From Chondrosia reniformis (Eukaryota; Porifera; Demospongiae; Chondrillida; Chondrillidae), in contig OX359190.1 in assembly GCA_947172415.1 (NCBI GenBank), positions 4,836,001-4,900,000 on the forward strand: 64,000 nt of DNA. The letters are read 5' to 3'. The notes beneath the pieces were generated by a model that saw only the letters and a list, made by a program, of their open reading frames with translations, made no database searches and had not been told where the DNA came from. This document shows positions 22,500 to 36,100 of this stretch, in pieces; position 1 is the stretch's first letter; each line of letters starts with the position of its first letter. The position numbers were made by a program, and so were the translations under genes.

Positions 22500-23365
22500 G
22501 GCCCTCTAAGCGGGAGCAACGGTGATGCCACTTCACATGTGTAACATAGACTGTAGCAGCATTTGGTATGCTTAATAAAGCGGGTCCTCTGTTTTGAGTT
22601 TGCAGTTTCTGCCGTTTTCTGATGTGCTGGGGGGCCCAGTCAGCCGCTGTGATGGGCAGGCTGACGGTGAATGCGAGTGGAATGGGAGGCTTACCTGTTG
22701 GGACAAGAGAAACTGAAGAGGATGAGGGTGATTGCTCCGGAGGAGAGGCCATTGAATGAGCACAACAAGAGGCGTTGCAAGTGCTGGCAAATCTATCCAA
22801 CAGGTAGCAAAAAAACTAACATGAGGAGAGAACCGCTCACTGATAGCTTTGCGCTCAACACGAGACAGCAATTAATTGCGCATGCTTGCAGGCTGGTAAT
22901 TACTTTGCGCCGGAAATGGCCGGTACGATCCATCAACCCCGTTTAATCTACCATTAAACTACATTTAATCATAACAGTCCTTAATCATATCTTATGTACA
23001 TAGCTACAGCATATATATATAGTTATATTTTGAATGTTGGCTGACAGCATAATATTTTAGCAAGTTTGATACTGACAACTGACCATGTAAAACCTTAGCT
23101 AGTATGACACCGGTAACTGAAAACGTAAAATCGTAGCAAGTATGATACTGGCTAAGAAAAAGCAATACCCTGCAGTTATCTCAGTAACCCTAGCCCCAAC
23201 ATCACATATTTCATTTGGGAAAGATGTATAAGATTAGAAATATGATTCTAGGATGTAGTATACAGAAGAACATGATTGCAAAATACATGAAATGGTACAT
23301 TTTTCAATTTACTTCTAAGTATAAAATTAGATGGTAATGGTATTTGCCTGGTATATAACTGTACA
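22500..23365. other. Intergenic sequence 3' of the zinc transporter
   Basis: No recognisable protein. A diverged GTATGATACTGGC-type repeat occurs around 23060-23150. The zinc transporter stop codon is at 23366-23368 on the minus strand. Confidence 0.4.
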
Positions 23366-24116
23366 TTAGTCTTCTGCTTTTGCACACCAACAAGATAACA
23401 ACCATTTTCCACTAGTCTGGGGAAGAACCCTTTGACATTTGTCACATTCAGTCATGGCTAGATGAAAGTCTTCAACTTGAATAGTAGTATGCTGAAATCC
23501 GTACTTAAGTCTTAGGAGGGTAGAGGCATCAGAAAGTACCTTTTGGAATGGCACTCCTTCAGTGTCTGCAGTAAGAAGGACACACGAGTAAAAGGCTGCT
23601 TGAGAGTGTGTGGGCATGTATGAAGGTATAACAACGTGATATAAATAGGAAGCCCTTAGTGATTCTCATTTTCTCATGAATGACTGCATTATTAAGACTC
23701 CTTAGGGCTAATCTTTTTTGGGCTTGTAAAAGAATGCCAGCAGAGTGCATTTTCAGCAAGTAAATTGGGGATGTGAATAAATTTTTACTGATGGACCCTT
23801 TGGATACTTCCAACCCTTCCCCAACTAAATTCCTACAACTTCTTAAGCTAACCATAGTTTTCTTAGGTTCTACATTATAATATAACATAGAGCACTGAAG
23901 TTTGCAATAGTTTATAATGAGAGAGTAGAAATTAAGAAATACAACCCACAGGACGTCTCTCCATGATAATGTCAAACTTACCCACTGCCAGGTGAACCGA
24001 TAGGGCAGCCTTGTCCATGGTTAGGGACCACATGTGCAGACTGTGAGCCATTTTCACACCGGTTACTTTCTGCAACTCCTGTAACACCTCTCTATAGTTG
24101 ATCCCTCGTGGTGATG
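23366..24116 (-). CDS. SLC30A: Zinc transporter terminal exons 6 and 7
   Basis: Listed separately because they lie 11.5 kb from exon 5 and could be missed. Exon 6 (24116-23982) encodes [13 protein letters not shown] through [20 protein letters not shown], the ZnT cytosolic ferredoxin-like domain. Exon 7 (23565-23366) encodes [15 protein letters not shown], the [11 protein letters not shown] strand and the Cys-rich tail. The upstream acceptor and the phase (exon 5 ends after one base of a codon) fit exon 5 exactly. Confidence 0.9.
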
Positions 24117-27100
24117 CTACAATGAATATGGCAACAGTTTTGAATGCAAAATTAAGAGTCATTAATTCATATTCTGCTACACACAGAAATATATACATTC
24201 CAAAAAATGAAGTTAGAAGTAGCCATACTGAAACTTAACCATACAAATCACTTCTGTGTTTGGGTGCATCATGGATAGTAGAAGTAGGGATCAACGCACC
24301 CAAACATAGAAGTAAAAAGTATGGCGAAGTTTCATTATACCACTTATGCATGGTTAGTCTTACCATATGACTACTGCCTTCTTTCATTACCTTTTCTAGA
24401 TGTGCCAGCTGTGGGTTTACTACAAACTTTTTGAATGTTTTTATTTAATTTTGTTTAGGATAATAGAAGGTCCATATTCATTAAGAATATGACTGTACGT
24501 AAGTTCTTCAAAGTGGCTAAGTAATTCAATCACAGGGGTGGCAGTACCACTAATTTTTTATATTCTTTCTTTATTGTTTTCATAACGCGATTTATGTAAG
24601 GCTTCATGTTACGGATATCTACAGTACAAGTTACTATATACTAAGGTAATCTAAATAAATAATATAATGTAATATAATTAAATACTTCATATTCCTCCAA
24701 CAAAGGACCTAGAAACAGAATGGGTATATTATCATAAAGTTTAGGGTATAAAACTCATTTTAAATCAAGGGATTTTTCATTAAAGACTCCGTTTGTTAGA
24801 AAACAGAGGACAAAGTCTGCATATAAAATGTCATAAGACTATAGAAAACCTATAGGACATTTATATTGAAGCCATGTGTTATATTGATAAAAATTTTCAA
24901 TTTGTCAGATAACTGTGAAACCAACATATATCATGGTACATGTGTATGACAAATGTCTGCTTAATTAAATGAGCAAAATAATCATGATATAATGAAGAAT
25001 TCAAGGTTACGATTGCACAATCTGGTGATGTAATATAATGTTCCTCTAGTGCGTCACCAACACCTCTCGTATGTCGCTCCGTACACATTTAGTGAATCTT
25101 GTGACGTTGCGAAAACCAAGAAGCTAAAGAAAACCATCCCTTAGTGAACGGCTATGACAAGTCAACGCTCTTCTACGAGAAGGAGCTAGCGAACAGGCGA
25201 GTTGTAGCGAAGGTTAGATAAAGTGTTTTTGTATACGTTCTCGTCAAGTTTGAGGCAGAGTTGTTCCTATATTGATGCGAAAGACTGAATTCGTTTGGTC
25301 GACCGTATTACTTTGGTAATTTAAGCTCTTTTTTCTCTTCTTACGTTATCTGTTAATATTTTTACTTGTCCATGTGTAGGAATAAGGAGTGTTTGTTGCG
25401 ATCATTACGAGAATAAAACCTTGTTGAGTGTCAGCAACATGAATTTACTAATTTCCTATTTATACTGAATTGTATTCCCATTCCTCATGTATTGCTGATG
25501 AAGACCTCTGTTTCGAAATGTCCAGAATTAGTAAATTCATGTTGCTGAAATTCAACAAGGCTTTATTCTTATCCATGTGTACTACAAACAGTAACGAAAT
25601 TGCTCATAGCGAATGTCTAAAAGTATAGTGAAATACTTTGTTAGCTAATTACACTCAAGTATACTACACAGCGCAAGTTACTAGCAAATATATAAAATAT
25701 TAAAATTACAATCAAGTACTACACAGTACAAGTTACAATTATAAGAGATCCAAGTGACATGTAACATTAAAGTTACAATCAAGTACTAGCTACACAGTGC
25801 AAGTTACAAATTTAAAGAGATCCAAGTGACCCCTAGGATAATCAGTATTTTAAACAGTACAAGACTTTAGTCACACTAGTACTGTTGCAGGCTTTGAAAT
25901 CCTCAACTACTGCATAGAGAGTAGTAGTTGATACAGATCATCCAATTGCAAGGTAGAACACATGGCCTACCAATTACCTTTTCACACCTTAGTATAGACT
26001 GAAGATGATGCATCTGCATGCCATATATCAACAAAGGCTCCAGTATTAAAGGGGTCTCAGCTAATAACCATAGCAGATTTGATTTGCCTTGTGAGGGAGC
26101 TAAGAACACCGACGGTTGGTTGCATGCATTGGCATAATCAACAGGGTTAGAGACCATTTTGTAACTTGTACACAAGGACATAAAAGGCCAAGGCCTTTAT
26201 ATACGTATACCATATGATGTCCCTTGATGCATCATCTTCAGTCTATACTATGGTGTGAAAAGGTAATTGGTAGGCCATGTGTTCTACCTTGCAATTGGAT
26301 GATCTGTATCAACTACTACTCTCTATGCAGTAGTTGAGGATTTCAAAGCCTAGCTGCAACAGTGTGACTACAGTCTTGTACTGTTTAAAATACTGATTAT
26401 CCTATAGGTCACTTGGATCTCTTTAAATTTGTAACTTGCACTGCATGTGTAGCTAATACTTGATTGTAACTTTAATATTATATACTAGTCACTTGGACCT
26501 CTTAAATTTGTAACTTGTACTGTGTAGTACTTGATTGTAATTGGACCTCTTAAACTATATATATATAAATTTGCCAGTAAGTTTCACTACTAGTTTATTT
26601 AAATTTTTAACTTGTACTGTGTAGTACTTGATTGTAATTTCAATATTTTATATATTTGCCAGTAACTTTCACTGTGTAGTGTACTTGATTGTAATTAGCC
26701 AGAAAAAAACTCACTATAATTAGGCATTCACTATGAGCAATTTTGTTATGAGATTCTACTGTACATTTATGTACACATGGAAAACGTACACACATGGATA
26801 AGAATAAAGCCTTGTTGAACATCAGTAACATAAATTTACTAATTCTGGACGTTTCAACCTGGAGGTGTTCATCAGTAATACAGGAATGGGAATATCAATT
26901 AGGAAATTAGTAATTTCATGTTGCTGACACTCAACAAGGCTTTATTCTCATAATGATCGCAACAAACACTTCTAATTCCTACACATGGAAAAGTAAAAAT
27001 ATGAACAAAAACGTAAGAAGAGAAGACAGAGCTTAAATTACCAGTTTTAATACAGTTGACTAAACGAATTTCTTTTGCATCAATATAGGGACAATTTTTA

Positions 27101-30100
27101 ACGAAAACGTACACAAATACGCTTTATCTAACCTTCGCTATAACTCGTTAATTCCGTAGCTCCTTCTCGTAGGAGAGTGTGGACTTGTCATAGCTGTTCT
27201 CGAAAGGATGATCTTCTTTAACAACGAGTGGTGACGTTTTCACAACGTCACATGATAATCCACTAAATGTGTACGGAGCAACATACGAAGGTGTTGATGA
27301 CGCACTAGAGAAACATCACAATACATCACCAGATTGCACAATCGTAACCTTGCATTCTTCATTTATCTTTATTATTTTGCAACTTTAATTAAGCAAAACT
27401 TTGCCAGACGTTTGTCATACACATGTATCATGATATATGTCAGTTTCACAGTGATCTGACAAATTGATAATTTTATCAATATAACACACGATTTCAATAT
27501 AAGTTTCCTATATGTTTTCTATAGTCCTATGGCATTTTATATGCAGACTTTGTCCTCAGTTTTCTACCAAACGGAGACCTAAATAAAAAATCCCTAATTT
27601 GATATGAGTTTTATACCCTAAACTTCATGATACTTCGCCCATTCTGTTGCTAGGTCCTTTCCTGGAGCCATATGAATTATTTATATTATTTATTTATATT
27701 AATTAATTAATTATATTAGATTACCTTAGTATATTGTAACTTGTACTGTATATATAATACGAGTTCATATGTAACTATTATAACACATTTTATACATCGA
27801 TATATGTATAATACGAGTTCATACGCAACTATTGTAACACTTAATCTATATGTCAATACATCGTTTTTGCAAATGGCGGCGTTCAGGAAGCTTTAGTGAA
27901 CGAAGCTTTTCTGTCGCTATTTATAATTTTCAGGACACTTAAGCGTCCTCAATCTTTAGGATTAAGAATAATATATTAAAACCCAACGACGCGGCCAAGT
28001 AATTCGAGTTAATTCGGGGGCGGCAGCACCATGAGTTTTTTAACTCGAAATACTTGTTTTTAACTCAAGTACTTAGTTATATAGAGATAATACTTAAGAA
28101 ATGGTGTCCAAGGAAGCCCAGTACTTGCCACCTTCAAAAGTAACATGCTTCTGATAGAGTGCATTGAAATCTAGGGTATCCTATTCCCTAGTTTGGAAAC
28201 ATTAATGATGATTTAGTTCTTGTATGTCTCTGCGTAAGTTCACATATTAGCACTAGCTCATTTGAAAGATAGAAAAATGAGCACTGTCAGAATTTGGCCA
28301 ATTTCTGTTTAACCACTTTGTGAAGGCTGTGGAGCATGAAAACATGTTTTGGTATTTGGGAAAGCGTACAAAATTGACTGCAAATACTTGAATGAAATCA
28401 AAAAACATATCATTGTTGATTTATGAGGTGTTAATTGAAAATATAATGAATAGGTCGGCCATGTTTCTTTGGTCCTCCATACTTAGGGCGTATTCACACT
28501 GGACCAAATCTGAATATAAATTGATAGAGATAATTAGAAGCGAATTGAATCTGGTTTTGTATTCGCTGTGTTGACACGAATGCTAACTGGAACGGGATAC
28601 AACATGCAAGGGATTTGATAACAATACACACTCAATAGTTTTATTTCTCTCAGTTGTTAAGACATTTTCTATAGCACTGTGAACGAAAGCATTTTTTACA
28701 GTTGATTTTGACCTCGCTAACAGCAGCTCCTTGACTGCAAACCTCCAAGAAGACAGCAGCAGCAGATGGAAACTTGAAGAGACACAGAAATTGCTGTAGC
28801 TATGGTCTGATACCACACTCAGAAGCTCTTCAAGTAAATGGAAGAAACAAAAGCATTTCAGACAGGATTGCAAACAATATCACATAGGAAGGACATAAGA
28901 AAACTTGGGAACAATGCAAGAATAGGATTAAGAACCTCACTAGTGCCTACAGGAAAGTAAAGGACAACAGTAGGATCAGTGGAAAAGCAAAATCGCCTTA
29001 TATCTTATCAAGGCTCTCGTAATAGGGGCAGGTCGTCCCTATTACGAGAGTCTCGATAAGATATAAGGCAATAAGCCTAGTGTGCAACCTGCTGGGTTAT
29101 CCAGGTTACACTCTGCCAGTATTGACCATCCTGAAGAGGTGATTCCTGCTCCCTCAAAGTCAACTGCCACTGCTAGTACTGATGTGCAGAGCCCAAAAAG
29201 ATCCTGGTGCCAAGGACAAGAAGCCACAGCAGAAGAAGAGAAGACAGATTAGAAGGAACAATCAACTTGGTTGGCGATTTAAAGGAAATGGACAAGACCT
29301 TTCTGGAGTACAAGAAAACAAGTACTTCGAGTTTAAAAGCTCATGGGGCTACCGCCCCCCAATTTAACTCAAACTACTTGGCCACTTAGTTGGGATTTAA
29401 TATAAATATTCATAATCCTAACGATTGAGGACGCTTAAGTGTCCTGAACTTTACAAATAGCAATGGAAAAGCTTCATTAACTAAAGGTTCTAGTCTGTCG
29501 AGCCAGACCTAACATCCGCTTCGTGTTGAAAGTAAGGTCTGGTCTCTATGGATAATACAAGGTTAAACAAATGGCCTTCCAATTACCTTTTCATACCTTA
29601 GTATAGACTGAAGATGATGCATCTGCATGGCATTATCAGCAAAATTTCCAGACTCAGGGAGCCTTAGCCAAATATCACCGCAGATTTGATTTACCTTGAG
29701 TGCAAGCTATAGAAGTATCGATGGTTGGTTGCATGCATTCACATAAACAACAGGGTTAGAGACCATTTGGCAACTTGCACACAGGGATATTAAGGCTGAG
29801 GCCTTTAATCTATTTCATGTACAATGTCCCTCGGACGTTTTGCTGATATTGGCATGCAGATGCATAATCATCAGTCTATACTAAGGTGTGAAAAGGTAAT
29901 TGGAAGGCAATGCGTTTAACCTGATATGATTTGTAGAGACTACTATTCCGTATGCAGAAGTGGAAAATTTTAGTGTGGTTAAAGTCATGCAGCGTTTAAT
30001 ATACCTGATTGTGATTATATACAGTACAAGTTACAATATACTAAGGTAATCTAATAAATAAATAATATAATAAATAATTCATATGGCTCCAAGAAAGGAC

Positions 30101-33100
30101 CTAGAAACAAAATGGGTGTATTATCATAAAGTTTAGGGTATACAACTCATTTTAAATTACTTCATATAGGCCTCCATTTGTAGGACTGCGAAATTTTGTC
30201 AAATTAAAATTGCAAAATAATCAAGATATAATAAAGAATTTAAGGTTATGATTGTGCAATCTGGTGATGTTTTATGATGTTTTTGTATTGTATCACCAAC
30301 ACCCTCATATGTCGCTCCATACAGGCACAGTTTGTGAATCTGTGACGTTGCGTAAACGTCACCTCATTGTTGCAAGATCAGTCTTTTGCGAACGGCTATG
30401 ACAAGTCTATGCTCTCCTACGAGAAAGAGCTACAGAACAGGCAATTTGTAGCGAAGGTTAGATAAAGAGTTTTTGTATATGTTCCTGTCAAGTTTGAAGT
30501 AGAGTTGTTCCTATATTGATGGAAAAGACTCAATTCATTTGGTCGACGGTATTACTTTGGTAATTTAACCTGTCTTCTCTTCTTACATTTTCTGTTAATA
30601 TCTTTACTTATCCATATGTATCATTATGAGAATAAAGCCTTGTTGAGTGTCAGCAACATGAATTTACTAATTTCCTATTTATAATGACTTGTATTCCCAT
30701 TCCTCATGTATTGCTGATGAAGACCAATGGGTTGAAATTTCCAAAATTAGTAAATTCAGGTTGCTGACGTTCAACAAGGCTTTATTCATATCCATGTGTG
30801 TATGTTTTCCATGTGTACATACAGTAGAATCTCATAACGAAATTGTTCATAGTGAATGTCTATAAGTATTGTGAAATACTTTGCTAGCTAATTACACTCA
30901 AGTACACTACACAGTGCAAGTTACTGGCAAATATATAAAATACTAAAATTATAATAAATGGTCTTGCAAATTCACCTGCAGTCTTTCAGCGACTAATGCA
31001 GTTAGCATTGGCAGGTGTGAATCCAGATAGTGGTCCGGACTTTGTGTTGGTCTACATGGATGATGTCCTTGTCTTTTTCAAGACTTTGGAGGATCACCTA
31101 GCTCATCTTTGCCAAGTGATAAGTCGGCTCAAGGAAGCTGGCCTGAAGCACAAACCTTCCAAGTGCAAGTTTGTAAGGAGTGAAGTAGAGTACTTAGGTC
31201 ACATCATCACACCCAATGGTCTTAAGCCTAACCCTAGATTGGTAGAAACTGTCAGGGTGTTTGCTGCCTCTACTAGGGTCAAGGAAGTAAGGTGTTTCTT
31301 AGGATTAGCATCCTACTATCGCCAGTTTGTTCAACAGTTTGCTAGGATTGCTGAGCCACTTCATCACGTAACCAAGAAGGATGCCAAATTTCAGTGGTCA
31401 TCTGAATGTCAACTACCTCTTGAGACTCTTAAGAAGATGTTGACTGAAGCACCAGTCTCTTAGCTTACCCCTCATTTGAGCGTGATTTTGTCCTAGAGAC
31501 AGACGCTAGTCTGTCATGATTGGGTGCACTGCTCTCCCAAGAGTAACCTGATGGGAAGCTGCATCCTATAGCATATGCTAGCAGAGCACTTGTGCCCGCA
31601 GAGAAGAACTATGGCATTACCGACTTGGAGACGTTAGCAGTAGTGTGGGCTATGTCTCACTTTCATTTTTTTGTATGGGCACCGAGTTACTGTCTACACG
31701 GATCACTCAGCTATGAGAGCAGTTCTGGAAACCCCTAACCCCACAGGAAAACATGCCAGGTGGTGGCTAACAGTTTCTGGCAAGGGAGTCAAAGAGGTCA
31801 GATTTGTATATCATTCAGGAAGGGAGAACTCAAATGCAGATGCTCTTTCAAGGTGTCTGAAAAACCACCAGACTCAGAGGAAGCAGGGGAGCAGGATGAA
31901 GTCCAGATAGCTGCTATTACAGTGCCCAACTCTCCTATATCAAAGAAGGACATTCATTCCCTATTAGGAAGTGAGGCACAAGCTGATGTTGATGAAGGGG
32001 TCGATCTAGCCATGGAGCAAAGGAAAGATTCGAAGCTTAAGGAGATGATCAACTATCTAGAAGAAGCGGATTTGCCCAGTGAGAAGAGAGCAAGGCAGAT
32101 AGCAGCCCAAGCACCACTGTTTGCTCTTAACGGAAGCATTCTTTATTATATTGATAAGGCCAAAGGATGTCAAAGAGTTGCCCTTCCTGAGCATCTCTGC
32201 AAAGATGTTATGGAGCAGGCTCACAGTGGACCATGTGGGGGTCACTTTTCTGGAAATCGACTGTTTGCTACCCTAGCCCACAAGTGGTATTGGGATGGGA
32301 TGTACATGGACACGGTACAGAATTGCAAGAGTTGCCCCCAGTGTGCAACTGTGTCAGGTGCAGGACGTAGCGCCAGACCTCCTTTACACCCCATACCTGT
32401 TCAAGGCCCATTTCAAATTGTCATAGTTGATGTTATGGACCTACCTGTCACTGAACAAGGCAATAGGCACGGAGTAGTTTTTCAATTGATCCCTACTTCC
32501 AGTATATCCATGATGCGCCCAAACATAGAAGTGATGTGTATAGGTTAGTCTCAGTATGCCACTTCTGCAATGTTAGCCTTACCATATGATCACTTTCTTG
32601 CTTCATTAATTTTTCTAGATGTGCCAATCACTGTTATAGTGCCATCCCTACTTTTAAGTTAATTTTTGAATGATTTTATTTAACTTGTATTGCTCCTTTT
32701 TCTTATTAACATTTGTTTTGAAAGAAAACTAGTAAAGTAGCAGAATAGACAATAAAATCGAGAGCTCTAAATTAAAAAAAAGACTTCCAAAAAATCCTAA
32801 ATTTGTCAAGTACGTCTTCTACCGTTCTTTAACATTCAGTTAAGGATATTAAAGGGTCCATAATCGTTAAGAATACGACTGTATATAGGCCCTGCAAAGC
32901 GACTTAGTAATTTGATCGCGGGGGCGGCAGTACCATAAACATTTCTAACTCGAGTTACTTATTTATATACAGAAAAATTGAAACTTAATTAAAAAAAGGC
33001 ATTCGAAGAGGCCCTACATTTTGGCACTTTTAAAAGTAACACGCTTAGGATTGAGCACGTTGAAATCTAGGGTAACCTATTCCCTAGTTCGGAAACATTT

Positions 33101-36100
33101 ATGACGATTTAGTACTTGTATGTACCTGCGTAAGTTTGCATATTAGCGCTAGCTCATTTGAAAAAGAAGAAAAAGAAGAAAAAATGAGAAATTTCAGAAT
33201 TTGGCCTATTTCGGTTTAACCACTTTGCAAAGGTTGTAGAGCATCGAAAGATGTTTTGGCGTCTATAAAAGTATGCAAAAACGACTGCAAACACTCGAAT
33301 ACAAGCAAAAATCCTATCACTGTTGATTTATAAGGTGTTAATTGATAATACATTGAATAGGGTGGCCATGTTTTTTCGGCCATCCCTACTTAGAGAGTAT
33401 TGCCGTACTCTCTGATATATGTATGTATATATATCTGTCAAAATTGGTGGACGTTTGGTTGGCTTTCGTTTTCTAGCTTAAAATTAGCTTTCTCTACCTT
33501 AGCGTAGAACATTGGACGAACAAAGTGGATTTAAAAACCAACCTTACTAATATTATGTAACGTAAAGCTTACGTTTTCTGCAATATGTGGTCTTGAAATT
33601 GACGGCATTCAAGCAACAACTAGAATCGGGTAACCGGATATCTAAGACCAGCAAGTAGTTCGAGTCGTGAGTTTTAAACTCAAAATATTTGTTTTAAGTT
33701 TCCACATGCTAATTGTATGCATGGGCAAGTCAAATTGGCAAACAATAAATTTTGACTGGATACATATAAAAGGGAAAATCACTGTTATTTTAGTATCCTA
33801 GTTTGACATCCTGTCTAGTGACGTGCAACATCATGTTCCCATGTCAACGGCACACTTCCGCCTGGTAATCCAAAGATGGCGTCTCTGATTACGGCACAAA
33901 ACAGATATACATTTTGAATAGATAAAGAAAAGCCTAAAACAAAATGCCAAACCCTTTAGGGCACTCCTCGGATGTCCCTGAAGTACGTAAGGTTAGTTTC
34001 AGGTCGATAGTGTGCAAATTGGTGGAGGCTTTTAAGGACAAAGAAACAGAGAACCCGTGCATTATGAAATGATATGGTGACACAAAGGGTTAATTCCATT
34101 ATACCGACTTGGCTACATCTTTGATTAAACTGCTGAGACATAGTTAACCAAGTGAAGTCTTATGTTCTTTGAAGAATCTGTAGTATACTGGGTCTGAAGG
34201 ACTTGTTTTGTGGATGTCTTCATGATCAGTTACAATCCAATCTTCTATCATTTGATCATCATGAATGATGCAAACATTATGTAAGGTACAACAAGCTGCT
34301 ACTAGGGATATGATGTGATCAAGAGTAGAATCATTCCTTTTCAACAAACAATGCGCCACATCCCCTTTAGTATGCTGAATGCCCTTTCTACAGACATGCG
34401 TGCACTACTTAAGTGATAGTTAAATGTAGAATGATCAGATAATACATTCCATGGGCTTGGTTTCATTAACCAGTCTATCAAAGGATATGCTGCATTGCCG
34501 ATTAGAAATATGTAAATTTTATTATCTCCATTACTAGTGTGTGCCATATTGTTAGGAAATATTTTAATACCTTTAGTAAAGATGGGACTATTTGCAAATA
34601 CACAGGCATCATGCACATGCCCTGGCCGTCCTATGTAACACATCAATAATTAAAAGATATGGATCTACAACTGCTTGCATAATAATCGAATGATAACCTT
34701 TTCTGTTAACATAGTCTTCATGATGCTGCCTTGGTGGAATGATTGGTAAGTAAGTACCATCAATGCCAATATTATATCCTTCAGGCGATCCCCTATTGGT
34801 AACTGAATGTACTTCTTGCATGATTGTATTCTTGATGGCATCACACACTTGATGAAAAATAACACAAGCAGTTGATTGGCCTACACCAAACAGTTGTGAA
34901 ATATTCCTAAAATCGCACTGCCCTCCAAGTCACCATTGAGTTATTACTACTCTCTTTTGGACACAAATGGCAGATCTGTAATTTGTATCCTTATTGTCGA
35001 TAACACTGCTGCTTTCCTTGCATAATAGATCAAAATTTAAGTTTTCTTTAAACAGTTCAGTCCTCCATGTGCTGGCATATTCATCCCACCATATTGTGCT
35101 CCTTGGCTTGATCCTCATGGTACATAAAGGAGTGCATACGGCGATGAGAGAAGAGAGTACTGTGAGTAAGGAAATAATTATTCTTATTTGAAGGTGGAGG
35201 CGGATTGTAGCGTGGTGTGTTCGCTTTCGTTTCAGGCAGCCTTCTTCGTATGCACAACTATTCCTAGCGGAGTAATCTTCGAGAAATTGCAGAAGAAGCG
35301 TTAGTAACAAGTTATGAGTCACTTTAGTTAACCGTTACTATCGAGTTGGGAACTAATCCAGAATCGATCCATCTCCGTAAGAGGACTGGTTCTGGATTAG
35401 TTTGAATCCTAAGCCAATCGTCTTTCAGGTCGGTGTGAACACTCTTACTACTAAGAGGTATATTTTAATCTGAAAAAGATCCGGATAGCAGTTCAGTGTA
35501 CTACTGTACTCTCTGATACACCATATAGGAATGTAGCATGGACTATAACACTTGAGTCAAATTTCAAAGGCTATATACAGCACAAAATGACCACATATTT
35601 TAAGAACATTAACTAAGTAGCAGCTTTCAAAAGAGTAACATTGGCAATGTCTAGTACCTTCCATTAAGACTGCTAGGGCATCTCTCAGGACTGCAAAAGT
35701 CGAGAATAGTACCAGCAGGGAAAACAAAAATGTACAAATAGGATCTGCCAGCTTCCATTCAGGCTAGATCAGTAAAGAAACAAAAATAACCATATGAAGA
35801 CCTTATACATGTATATGTTCACAAATGAAAATTCCCCATTCACAATTAGATTGTAGTAACATCAAAAACAACAAACCTTAAATCGTATTATATATGCAGC
35901 TATAACAACACCAATGCTCTGAATAAGGTCTCCAATGACATGAATAAAAGCAGCTCGAACATTAATATTGTGTGCTTTCCTTGTTTTTAATTGGCCATCA
36001 CATCTTTTTAGAGGTGCTTTACTAATTCCCTCCTCGCTATCTTGTAGCAGCTCCTTTGCTTCATATTCTGCTGATCTTCCTCTGAGCCCTCTTAATAGGA

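Larger units (their letters stand above)
24610..27770. mobile_element. 3.1-kb fold-back element with ~1.4-1.5 kb arms
   Basis: The left arm (about 24610-26012) is inverted as the right arm (about 26226-27770). Examples: 'tagtgcgtcaccaacacctc' at 25048 against its inverse near 27290, and the AAGGACCTAGAAACAGAATG block at 24704 against its inverse near 27640. The ~210-bp spacer is AT-rich. Arms differ by many substitutions and small indels, so it is not recent. A third copy of one arm is at 30005-30955, and a small palindrome of the innermost part is at 29570-29945. Confidence 0.8.
27885..29480. mobile_element. 1.6-kb element with ~150-bp inverted ends
   Basis: 27885-28060 and 29330-29480 are inverted copies: CAGGACACTTAAGCGTCCTC is shared (near 27933 and inverted near 29430), as are the CAAGTA..TTCGAGTT and GGGGCGGCAGCACCATGAG blocks. 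Inside lie a family A fragment (28075-28487) and Harbinger-derived sequence (28487-29320), so it is a composite of several insertions. Confidence 0.7.

Noticed and set aside
30996..32485. Functional Gypsy element or active integration
   Set aside because: Pol is interrupted by stops and frameshifts, gag, protease and LTRs are absent, and the integrase is cut by another element.
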